A stretch of DNA of 36,512 bases from an uncultured Pseudomonadota bacterium (GTDB lineage: Bacteria > Pseudomonadota > Gammaproteobacteria > Comchoanobacterales > Comchoanobacteraceae), in the NCBI GenBank assembly GCA_913020085.1, contig CAJVZW010000014.1:1-36512 (forward strand), read 5' to 3'. Position 1 is the first letter of the stretch, and each line of letters opens with the position of its first letter. Positions 17,249-24,157 of the stretch are shown here, one piece after another. The position numbers and the translations under genes are program-made. The notes below the pieces were generated by a model that saw only the letters and a program-made list of their open reading frames with translations, was not told the origin of the DNA and did not search any database.

Positions 17249-18475
17249 TCAGGACACTGTGCAGCAATTGCTATATTCTTCCTGAGAGGGTTCTGGTATG
17301 TGTCTTGCCCTACGATCGCGATCAGAAAAAAACTGTGTACTTTGACTGGCGCTAAAAATGGCGTTGTTACCAATCACTTTGAGGGCCTGTAAAATCTCCT
17401 CATCAGTTTTGCTGCTGATACTCTTCCATGGCTGTTTGGTGACATATAGACGCCCTGGATCTTGTCTAGATTGCAGTGTGTAAACTAAATTATTAAACAG
17501 CACGGCAAATCTTGTGATGTCGTTCCGGCAGTCACTAATGAGGTCTAAGAGAGTTGAGATCTTTACATCGTGAAATAATATCTTTAAATATTTTATCATC
17601 GAAATATCTGATGCATTTATTTTAAGTGATTGTTCATATGTTAGGCCAAAAGTGACTAAGGCGTAAACTTGGGCTGGTTGAAGTGGTTTATTTTCACATT
17701 CTTTTAACTTTCTCAAAATATTTGAGATATGATTAATGCTCAGCGGTCTGATATTGTTTACTAAGTCATATACGTGCCCTTCAGCAATATCACGTTTTGT
17801 GACTTGGTCAATTAAAATAGAGAGCTTTATGTTGAGATGTTCGCTAAGTACAGATAGTGATGGTGCGCTCAATCCTAATAGCATATCTTCTAGCTGCTCT
17901 TTCTCTGATTGCTCTATTAGATCTCTGCGGATGCCCGCAACTAAACATTGCAGCTCAAGTATGTCCAATTTATCCAGGAAAGTGTTGGCTTCTTCATCAG
18001 TAAGTAATCGATTTTTGATCAAAAAGATATGTGCCAACATCTGTATGGACTTTTTATAAATCAATTTGTACTGTGAATATTTTTGATAGGCGTTTGTGCT
18101 GATAAGTTTCCTCTCGTGATCTGGCTGTTCTTTTGCTTTTCTTATTTCATAATTGTAGTCCCAGCCACAGTTAGCTACATCGTAATGCGCTCTGGCTAGG
18201 GCTGATGTGATTTGATTGTTAATATACTCAAGTATAAGCAGCCTGGTGTCACCACATGTCAGATCGCCGTATTCCTCAATTCGGTTAAGTGACTGGGGGC
18301 GGCCATATATTTGAGACAATACTTCAAATTCACCTTCAGTGGGAATGCTTATTGCTAATCTAATTTTCCTTATTAAATCGCGCAGCTCATCTTCTTTATG
18401 AATTGCGTGCAATGTATCGAACGTGCCACATAATGTGGCTTCAATAAATTCAATATGAGGGGTATGGTTTGTCAT
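17249..18475 (-). CDS. Orphan helical protein with C-terminal CaaX-like box (effector candidate)
   Basis: A 408-residue soluble, mostly helical protein without signal peptide or membrane segments, matching no family I know. It is rich in Leu/Ile/Lys/Glu heptad-like helices (about 130-330), with scattered Cys. The last residues are S-N-C-C-T-V-S, so Cys is at position -4 followed by Thr, Val and Ser. This fits the C-a-a-X prenylation box of eukaryotic cells, with a second adjacent Cys and an upstream basic patch (D-R-D-R-R-A-R, about 387-393). Bacteria do not prenylate CaaX boxes, but some Legionella effectors use them in host cells. The stop codon is TGA at 17249-17251. No recognisable Shine-Dalgarno. 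Confidence 0.75.
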   Translation of the reverse strand: MTNHTPHIEFIEATLCGTFDTLHAIHKEDELRDLIRKIRLAISIPTEGEFEVLSQIYGRPQSLNRIEEYGDLTCGDTRLLILEYINNQITSALARAHYDVANCGWDYNYEIRKAKEQPDHERKLISTNAYQKYSQYKLIYKKSIQMLAHIFLIKNRLLTDEEANTFLDKLDILELQCLVAGIRRDLIEQSEKEQLEDMLLGLSAPSLSVLSEHLNIKLSILIDQVTKRDIAEGHVYDLVNNIRPLSINHISNILRKLKECENKPLQPAQVYALVTFGLTYEQSLKINASDISMIKYLKILFHDVKISTLLDLISDCRNDITRFAVLFNNLVYTLQSRQDPGRLYVTKQPWKSISSKTDEEILQALKVIGNNAIFSASQSTQFFSDRDRRARHIPEPSQEEYSNCCTVS

Positions 18476-18562
18476 ATTTTGGTTGTAAAAAAATCATGGT
18501 ACACGATAGTAATTTAATGTCAAATTATTGGCTTAGCGCTGGTATGTGAAGTTATTAGAGTT

Positions 18563-18618
18563 TTATCTGCAGCGCTTCTTATATTTTTCCCACTGCCACA
18601 AGGGCAAGGAGCATTTCT
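18563..18618 (-). pseudogene. Decayed C-terminal SEC-C motif of ychJ
   Basis: Read on the minus strand, 18618 down to about 18586 encodes R-N-A-P-C-P-C-G-S-G-K. In another frame, 18580 down to 18563 encodes K-K-R-C-R-stop. Together they reconstruct the SEC-C tail (RNDPCPCGSGKKYKKCC) that ends full-length YchJ proteins. One A appears lost from the A-run after GGG, and further stops and a frameshift separate the motif from the ychJ ORF that ends at 18641. Confidence 0.75.
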
Positions 18619-18640
18619 TTTTATTTTATCTTAGTGAGGG

Positions 18641-19018
18641 TCAATGTGGTTCTACATAGTCAACGTAAAACCATTTTCCGCTTATTTTTTCAAATAAACT
18701 GTGTTCCTGCATGGAGTACTTCTTGCCATTTAGAGTGTAATGGGCAATAAAGACAACTTCACCATGATCGCCTCTGGGTGGCGGTGATTGAAGGATATCA
18801 AGTCCAGCCCAATGAACAGGTGGCGAGTTAGCATTTGATTCTTGGTTAATGGCTGCTTTTTTTGCCATTGTTTGATTGATGTAGTTGTTATTATTTGTCG
18901 CAAATGCGGAGTATCTTGAACGCATTAGTTCAATAGGAGAATTTGCCTGTCTTTGGCCTTTAAGTAGTGGTTCGCAGCACTGGGAATAATCTAATCCGCT
19001 GCAGCAGTAACATTTCAT
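18641..19018 (-). CDS. ychJ: YchJ family protein, truncated (C-terminal SEC-C lost)
   Basis: This 125-residue protein matches YchJ/UPF0225. The N-terminal SEC-C-type zinc motif is C-x-C-x8-C-C (Cys3, Cys5, Cys14, Cys15), followed by LMRSRYSAFA (near 31) and the NTF2-like domain, ending with W-F-Y-V-D. E. coli YchJ (152 residues) continues with a second SEC-C motif. Here a stop follows the NTF2-like domain and the missing motif survives as a frameshifted remnant just downstream. The shortened protein may still fold. The function of the family is unknown. A TATATT box on the minus strand (19043-19048) is a possible -10. Confidence 0.85.
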   Translation of the reverse strand: MKCYCCSGLDYSQCCEPLLKGQRQANSPIELMRSRYSAFATNNNNYINQTMAKKAAINQESNANSPPVHWAGLDILQSPPPRGDHGEVVFIAHYTLNGKKYSMQEHSLFEKISGKWFYVDYVEPH

Positions 19019-19222
19019 TAAGTCGTCGCTTTTAAATTGACGAATATAACACGCTAATGCAGAGAAGGTAATGGCTTGCTGCTGGCGGATAAGGCCTTGT
19101 CATAAATTCGAGCATTGCAAAGTGATCAATACCGGGCCTTAAAAGAGTGGTAGAATAAGTACCTATTTTCGGTGTGCCATTGATAAATTAAGATAAAGTC
19201 ACCTATTGATCTTGAAGAACTC

Positions 19223-19251
19223 TTGACGAGAGTCCAATGAATTGATACGCT
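19223..19251 (+). promoter_or_regulatory. Putative promoter for tRNA-Leu and tig
   Basis: TTGACG (19223-19228), a 17-base spacer, TACGCT (19246-19251). The predicted start is about 3-4 bases before mature tRNA-Leu. The -35 is good and the -10 weak. The rest of the 19019-19260 gap shows nothing else I can name. Confidence 0.45.
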
Positions 19252-19260
19252 CTGAACGAT

Positions 19261-19342
19261 GCGAGGGTGGCGGAACTGGTAGACGCGCTGGGTTTAGGTT
19301 CCAGTGGGGCAACCTGTGAGAGTTCGAGTCTCTCCTCTCGCA
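19261..19342 (+). tRNA. tRNA-Leu (anticodon TAG)
   Basis: Class II tRNA with a long variable arm. Acceptor GCGAGGG/CTCTCGC, D arm TGGCGGAACTGGTAGACGC, anticodon stem CTGGG/TCCAG with loop TTTAGGT (anticodon TAG), T arm AGTTCGAGTCT. Discriminator A, no encoded CCA (GGT follows). It lies 25 bases before tig, as in several gammaproteobacteria, so tRNA and tig probably share a transcript. Confidence 0.95.
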
Positions 19343-19367
19343 GGTGTTAATAAATAAAGGTAAGATT

Positions 19368-20681
19368 ATGACTGAAGCTGCATTTGCGTTTGAAAAAACT
19401 TTTAAATTTGATGGTCTTAAAGGGACTCTGAGTATATCTATTCCAGTTGATGTAGTGAAATCGCGTGTGGATGCAAAAATCAGTGAAGTGGCACGCACCA
19501 TCAGTCTTCCTGGGTTTCGCAGCGGAAAGTCATCTTCATCTATCAAGCTTAAAGCACAGCAAGTAAGAAATATGTACCTTAGTTCTATTTTACAAGAAGA
19601 AGGAGCAAATCTTGCCGATCAAGCATTTAATCTCTCTATGGAAGAGGAAAAGGTAAGTGTGGCTGGTGAGCCTGATTTTGATGTGTCCCCGTTTGAGTGG
19701 GAGCAGCCAATTAATTTCACTGTAAATTTTGAGAAAACCCCTGATATTAATAAAGTCGATTTGGCCAAAGTAAAAGTCAAAACGCCATGTATAAAGCTAG
19801 GACCAGCCGATAAGAAAGATTTAGTTGACCAATTCCTAAAAAATAATCCAAATTGGAAAAAAGTATCACGGCAAACAAAGGATGCTGATCAGGTAACTAT
19901 TAATTTCGAGGGTAAGCTTGATGGTGAGGTCTTCCCAGGTGGAACGGCCAATGATCATGTCATGACTATTGGTGGTGGCCAGATGCTTGAAGAATTTGAG
20001 GCAAATTTAGTGGGTCAAAAAGCAGATAAGCAATTTGAATTTCCAATGACTTTTCCTGATGATTACGAGGCTAAGGACCTAGCAGGGAAAACGGTAACTT
20101 TTGCAGTAACAATTACAAAAATTGAAGAGCCAAGTGCGCCTAAGCTAACCAAAGAGTTTTACAAGAAAGTCGGCATTGAAGCGACTAACAAAGCTGAGTT
20201 TGAAGCAGTTTTAGAAGAGCGATTTGTTGCGGATAATAAGATGCTTGTTGATTCGGCTGTCAAAATTAGAATGTATGACGCTCTTGATAAAGCAGTTGAA
20301 AAATTCGAGCTGCCGGAAAAAATGGTAGCTGCAGAGGCGAAGCGACTCGATATAGATATGGAAAAAGCGGACAAGAAGGCAGTCGCAAAAGTGAAGACAA
20401 ATGTTCGTACCTCACTTATACTTCAGCAGGTTATCAAAGATGAAGAAGTAAAGTGCTCTGAGGAAGATATTGTTGATTATATTCGTACAATGTGTCCAGA
20501 TTACTTCCCGCAAGATCAGTTTATCCAATGGTATTTAGGTGATCGTCAGCGACTCGAGCAGGCACAATTTATGGCTCTTGAGAACAAAGTTTTTGACTAT
20601 GCTAAAGAGAAAGTAAAGCAAGAGAATGATGAGATGCCACTTAAGAAGATTGAAAAGCTCGTTGAAGATCAAAATAAGTAA
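19368..20681 (+). CDS. tig: Trigger factor (ribosome-associated chaperone)
   Basis: Peptidyl-prolyl isomerase and chaperone at the ribosome exit tunnel. The 437-residue protein has an N-terminal ribosome-binding domain (1-120), a PPIase domain (about 160-245: VTINFEGKLDGEVFPGG, GGGQMLEEFE, FPDDYEAKDLAGKTVTF) and a helical C-terminal arm. The ribosome-docking signature, usually G-F-R-x-G-K-x-P with Phe-Arg-Lys, reads G-F-R-S-G-K-S-S here, losing the conserved Lys and Pro. The start ATG 19368 has an AAAGG site; an in-frame ATG at 19344 lies directly after tRNA-Leu and is less likely. tig normally adjoins clpP, but three extra genes intervene here. Confidence 0.93.
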   Translation: MTEAAFAFEKTFKFDGLKGTLSISIPVDVVKSRVDAKISEVARTISLPGFRSGKSSSSIKLKAQQVRNMYLSSILQEEGANLADQAFNLSMEEEKVSVAGEPDFDVSPFEWEQPINFTVNFEKTPDINKVDLAKVKVKTPCIKLGPADKKDLVDQFLKNNPNWKKVSRQTKDADQVTINFEGKLDGEVFPGGTANDHVMTIGGGQMLEEFEANLVGQKADKQFEFPMTFPDDYEAKDLAGKTVTFAVTITKIEEPSAPKLTKEFYKKVGIEATNKAEFEAVLEERFVADNKMLVDSAVKIRMYDALDKAVEKFELPEKMVAAEAKRLDIDMEKADKKAVAKVKTNVRTSLILQQVIKDEEVKCSEEDIVDYIRTMCPDYFPQDQFIQWYLGDRQRLEQAQFMALENKVFDYAKEKVKQENDEMPLKKIEKLVEDQNK

Positions 20682-20719
20682 GCCGCTTTGAAAAGCATGT
20701 ATATTGTACAGCTGTATAT

Positions 20720-21196
20720 ATGACCACCAGGCAACAATTTGATAAAATTCTTACCAGTTACGCCGTTTGCGTCGCAGCAACTTCCCTAGGCGTGATTGTA
20801 TGTCAGTGTGCTGGTCTGAGTGAAGTTCGTTTTTTTGACGTATTTTTTGCAAATATTTTTGGTGCTCATGCTCTGGCGCACACAGAGATTTATTTATGTA
20901 GTTTGCAGGCCGGGCAGGGGGCGTATGTTGATGGCTTAGTTGCATTATTTCACTCATCACGGCAATCGCACTTCGGTCTGATGGTGCGCAATATGTTATC
21001 AAGTTTCGTTGGCAAGGCTTTTGCGGATAATATTTCTCGAACAAATCATAACTTCCAGATGAGTTTTGCTCAGCAGGTATTTGTTGCCGCCATTGGCAGT
21101 ACATCCCTGGGGTTGGGGGATATTTCGGTGCGTTCGCTTAGAAGTTTTCGTAGCCATTTGCAAATGTCGCTTGTTCGACGTTCACTTGATAGGTAA
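20720..21196 (+). CDS. Hypothetical protein between tig and clpP
   Basis: An ORF of 158 residues that I do not recognise. A hydrophobic stretch (about 13-32, with several Ala, Val and Cys) could be a membrane segment or uncleaved signal. The middle contains F-G-A-H-A-L-A-H and repeated Phe/Leu/Ser segments, and the C-terminus is Arg/Ser-rich (S-L-R-S-F-R-S). There is no clear Shine-Dalgarno before the ATG, and no strong promoter. The same DNA also holds a 117-residue antisense ORF of implausible composition. Moderate belief that this is a real gene. Confidence 0.5.
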   Translation: MTTRQQFDKILTSYAVCVAATSLGVIVCQCAGLSEVRFFDVFFANIFGAHALAHTEIYLCSLQAGQGAYVDGLVALFHSSRQSHFGLMVRNMLSSFVGKAFADNISRTNHNFQMSFAQQVFVAAIGSTSLGLGDISVRSLRSFRSHLQMSLVRRSLDR

Positions 21197-21236
21197 TTGA
21201 TCGCATTTGGAAATTTTTATTATTACAGAATTATAA

Positions 21237-21265
21237 TTGAATCAGGCCTGGGTATTAGTTATATT
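21237..21265 (+). promoter_or_regulatory. Putative promoter for the secreted paralogue pair
   Basis: TTGAAT (21237-21242), a 17-base spacer, TATATT (21260-21265). The predicted start is near 21272, followed by an AGGA site at 21279-21282 and the ATG at 21290. This would give the two secreted-protein genes expression independent of tig. Confidence 0.55.
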
Positions 21266-21289
21266 TTGGTATGCAAATAGGAAAATATA

Positions 21290-21712
21290 ATGTTTAAAAC
21301 ACCATACACTCTTATCGCAACGCTGATGTTGCTTTCAGGTACTGCGCTTCCTGCTCAGGTAAAGATCATCAATAAATCGTCATATAATTTGAATCTGTTT
21401 AATACTGATAGTGAAGATATGGTTTCATGGGAAATGCCAGAGGTTATAAGTCCCTCTGAAACAGTTGTTGGCGAGGCAAGTTTTCAGGAGGGGTATCTAT
21501 CAAACTCAGGAAGTGCTACATCACATTATACTGTTGGTAATGATAAATTTCCGTCTGTAAGAATCACAACGAATAATTCTAAGTTAGTAATACTTTGTGC
21601 ATACGAATCAGACAAAGTTCAAGCGGTTGGGGCAAGTGGAGATGGCGTGTGTAGGGTCTTGTACCAGGCGCCTACTAGAACAAGTACTGCTATCCTTGGT
21701 GATAGGAAGTAA
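21290..21712 (+). CDS. Small secreted protein, paralogue A
   Basis: A 140-residue protein with a clean signal peptide: M-F-K start, hydrophobic core about 7-18, cleavage near A-L-P-A/Q at residue 22. The mature part is beta-rich: a K-I-I-N-K-S-S-Y opening, then D-M-V-S-W at about 43-47, and two late Cys (about 103 and 121) that could form a disulfide. I recognise no family. The next gene is a diverged copy sharing the I-I-N-x-S-S opening, the D-M-x-S-W core, a downstream S-F and a Y-x-V near the middle. The Shine-Dalgarno is AGGAAAA. Likely periplasmic or exported; function unknown. Confidence 0.75.
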   Translation: MFKTPYTLIATLMLLSGTALPAQVKIINKSSYNLNLFNTDSEDMVSWEMPEVISPSETVVGEASFQEGYLSNSGSATSHYTVGNDKFPSVRITTNNSKLVILCAYESDKVQAVGASGDGVCRVLYQAPTRTSTAILGDRK

Positions 21713-21717
21713 GAATC

Positions 21718-22149
21718 TTGTTGCGCTTTATTGTTTTTTTGCTTGGCTCATTTTTATATGCATTGCCATCTGGCGTTGTGCCTATCATAAATGAGTCCAG
21801 CTGCGTCATGGATATAGCTTCAATCAGCAAGGGAGATATGAGCTCCTGGGTGCTAACTGAGAATTTGGGGCAGGGTCAGAGAGGATATGTTAGATTTTCA
21901 TTTTCACAGTATTTGAAAAATCCTCCTATCGCTCAGTATTGGGTCACTTGTAGTAAAAAACTTGTTGCCAGGGTTACCTTGTCCGCTGTTATCAACGATG
22001 GTTCATATCTTGTTGTTCTTCGTCCCATTGAGGTACTTGATTATAATAACGTGCCATTGATTCACCCCCAGCCCACAACAGGCATGCTTCAGGTGCTTTT
22101 CGATTCAAAATCACAATCGATGCATCCACTTACTATCAAAGATATTTAA
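21718..22149 (+). CDS. Small secreted protein, paralogue B
   Basis: A 143-residue protein starting at TTG 21718 (or TTG 21721), with an AGGA site 10 bases upstream. It begins 5 bases after paralogue A, so the two form an operon. The signal peptide covers about 1-18. The mature region starts V-P-I-I-N-E-S-S and carries D-M-S-S-W at the same distance as in paralogue A, then a beta-rich body with Cys near residue 78. Similarity to A is strongest in the first 60 mature residues, pointing to an old tandem duplication. No known family recognised. Confidence 0.7.
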   Translation: MLRFIVFLLGSFLYALPSGVVPIINESSCVMDIASISKGDMSSWVLTENLGQGQRGYVRFSFSQYLKNPPIAQYWVTCSKKLVARVTLSAVINDGSYLVVLRPIEVLDYNNVPLIHPQPTTGMLQVLFDSKSQSMHPLTIKDI

Positions 22150-22181
22150 CCCCCGACGCCGTTCCGTAATTTGAATAAATA

Positions 22182-22190
22182 TGGTATAAT
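22182..22190 (+). promoter_or_regulatory. Extended -10 promoter for clpP
   Basis: TGG-TATAAT with a perfect -10 hexamer at 22185-22190, about 72 bases before the clpP ATG. No recognisable -35, as expected of an extended -10. I see no heat-shock sigma-32 consensus. Confidence 0.55.
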
Positions 22191-22262
22191 TCGAATGCGT
22201 AGCATGCAACTGCCGTTCGCTATGCTATGATTAATTTTATGAGTATTTTTAAGGGAAAGTTA

Positions 22263-22874
22263 ATGAGCCAAGATATTAGGATGAATCATTTGGTGCCGAT
22301 GGTTGTTGAGAGTTCAGCCCGCGGAGAGAGAGCTTACGACATTTATTCGCGTTTGTTGAAAGATCGGATTATTTTCCTTTGTGGACAAATTGAGCCACAG
22401 ATGGCTAATTTAATCGTTGCTCAGCTTCTGTTTCTTGAGTCTGAAAGCCCAGAAAAAGACATCTACTTATATATCAACTCACCAGGCGGGGTTGTTAGTG
22501 CAGGTCTGGCTATATACGATACAATGCGTTTTATTAAGCCAAATGTTGCCACGCTTTGTATTGGACAAGCAGCGAGCGCCGCTTCTTTGATTTTAGCATC
22601 GGGTGAAAAGGGCAAACGTTTTTGTCTACCAAATTCCTCTGTCATGATCCACCAGGTTTTAGGTGGATATCAAGGACAAGCTACAGATATCGAAATTCAC
22701 GCCAAAGAAACCCTTCGTGTAAGGAACTTGGTCGATGATATTTTGGCGCGTCATACTGGGAAGTCGATCGAACAAGTACGTATTGATACCGAAAGAGATA
22801 ATTTTATGACAGCCGAAGAGTCACTAGAGTACGGAATCATTGATAAAATACTTGAAGACCGAGGTAATGTTTAG
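22263..22874 (+). CDS. clpP: ATP-dependent Clp protease proteolytic subunit
   Basis: Serine protease that forms a double heptameric barrel and degrades substrates delivered by ClpX. The 203-residue protein has the catalytic triad Ser105 (G-Q-A-A-S), His130 (VMIHQ) and Asp179 (DTERD). The residues after the catalytic Ser are Ala-Ala instead of the common Met-Gly; similar variants occur in some actinobacterial ClpP, so activity is plausible. The start is ATG 22263 with an AAGGGA site; ATG 22227 would add 12 residues without a Shine-Dalgarno. clpX follows after 33 bases. Confidence 0.97.
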   Translation: MSQDIRMNHLVPMVVESSARGERAYDIYSRLLKDRIIFLCGQIEPQMANLIVAQLLFLESESPEKDIYLYINSPGGVVSAGLAIYDTMRFIKPNVATLCIGQAASAASLILASGEKGKRFCLPNSSVMIHQVLGGYQGQATDIEIHAKETLRVRNLVDDILARHTGKSIEQVRIDTERDNFMTAEESLEYGIIDKILEDRGNV

Positions 22875-22907
22875 GTATCATAGGATATTAAACATAACAG
22901 AGATAAT

Positions 22908-24143
22908 ATGAGTGAATCTAAAAACCATCACAGATGTTCATTCTGTGGTAAAGGCGAGCATGAAGTTAATAAGCTGATTGAAGGTCCTGGCGTTTACATA
23001 TGTAACGAGTGTATTGAGTTCGGGTATGATATCATTCAAGATGAAGAAAAAGCAGCAGACATTGATTACCATGTCAACCTTGCTAAGCCTAAAGAGATTA
23101 AGGCGCATCTGGATGAGTATGTCATCGGGCAAGCACATGCTAAAAAGGTACTGTCCGTTGCGGTGTACAACCACTATAAACGCTTAAAGCACAAAAGTAC
23201 TGACACAGAGATTTCAAAAAGTAATATCCTGCTTGTCGGACCAACTGGATCAGGAAAGACATTAATTGCTCAGTCATTGGCAAAAAAACTGAATGTGCCC
23301 TTTGTAATTGTTGATGCCACTACTTTGACCGAAGCTGGCTATGTGGGTGAGGATGTTGAGAATGTCATTTTAAAGTTATTACAGGCGTGTGACTTTGATG
23401 TTAAAAGTGCCCAATCTGGGATTATATATATTGATGAAATTGATAAGATTTCACGAAAAAGTGAGAACCCATCAATCACACGTGATGTGTCAGGTGAAGG
23501 TGTCCAGCAGGCTTTGCTAAAGCTAATTGAGGGTCACACAGTTTCTGTTCCGCCCCAAGGAGGAAGAAAGCATCCTAATCAAGAGTATATTCAAGTTGAT
23601 ACCAGAAACATTATGTTTATTTGTGGCGGCGCTTTCAGTGGTCTTGATAAGATCATTCAAAGAAGAACCAGTCAGTCCGGTATTGGCTTTAAGGCTGATT
23701 TAGTATCAGATCTCTCCAATAAAGAACTTAATAAGATTTTAAATAAAGTGGAGGCGATGGATCTTTTTAAATTTGGTCTAATGCCCGAATTTGTTGGACG
23801 CTTGCCAGTAATTGCGGTACTTGAAGAACTGGATGAACGCGCTATGATGAAGATCATGCAAGAGCCAAGAAACAGTCTCGTTAAACAGTACCGTGAGCTG
23901 TTCTCTCTTGATAATGTTGGATTTGAAATTACTGATGGAGCGGTTCGAGAGATTGCTCGATCTGCCATGAAATCAGGCACGGGTGCACGGGGATTAAGAT
24001 CACAGTTTGAAAAAATCTTGATGAATGTGATGTATGAGATACCCTCTGCAGAGAATTTAGATAAAGTCATAGTAGATCATGATGTTGTTAAATCTGGCAC
24101 AGATCCAGTCCTTGTTTATCTTGATAAAGAAAAATTTGGTTAG
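22908..24143 (+). CDS. clpX: ATP-dependent Clp protease ATP-binding subunit ClpX
   Basis: AAA+ unfoldase feeding ClpP. N-terminal zinc-binding dimer domain with Cys10, Cys13, Cys32, Cys35. Walker A GPTGSGKT at 111-118, Walker B IIYIDEID near 175, pore loop G-Y-V-G near 144. The ClpP-docking loop has I-G-F (in [11 protein letters not shown], near 257), so ClpX-ClpP pairing should work. A sensor-2 GARGLR motif is near 364. The 411 residues fit the family (E. coli 424). The gene lies between clpP and lon, 14 bases before lon. Confidence 0.98.
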   Translation: MSESKNHHRCSFCGKGEHEVNKLIEGPGVYICNECIEFGYDIIQDEEKAADIDYHVNLAKPKEIKAHLDEYVIGQAHAKKVLSVAVYNHYKRLKHKSTDTEISKSNILLVGPTGSGKTLIAQSLAKKLNVPFVIVDATTLTEAGYVGEDVENVILKLLQACDFDVKSAQSGIIYIDEIDKISRKSENPSITRDVSGEGVQQALLKLIEGHTVSVPPQGGRKHPNQEYIQVDTRNIMFICGGAFSGLDKIIQRRTSQSGIGFKADLVSDLSNKELNKILNKVEAMDLFKFGLMPEFVGRLPVIAVLEELDERAMMKIMQEPRNSLVKQYRELFSLDNVGFEITDGAVREIARSAMKSGTGARGLRSQFEKILMNVMYEIPSAENLDKVIVDHDVVKSGTDPVLVYLDKEKFG

Positions 24144-24157
24144 TATAGAGGAGTTCC

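Noticed and set aside
20751-21104. A 117-residue minus-strand ORF opposite the 158-residue orphan
   Set aside because: Its composition (clusters of Gln, His, Arg and Lys) is unlike a real protein, and no ribosome-binding site precedes it; the plus-strand ORF is a better candidate.
22263-22874. ClpP as an inactive protease because Met-Gly after the catalytic Ser is Ala-Ala
   Set aside because: The full Ser-His-Asp triad is intact, ClpX keeps its I-G-F docking loop, and similar residues after the Ser occur in some actinobacterial ClpP proteins.
23672-24070. A 132-residue minus-strand ORF inside clpX
   Set aside because: Antisense shadow of clpX codons; nothing supports expression.
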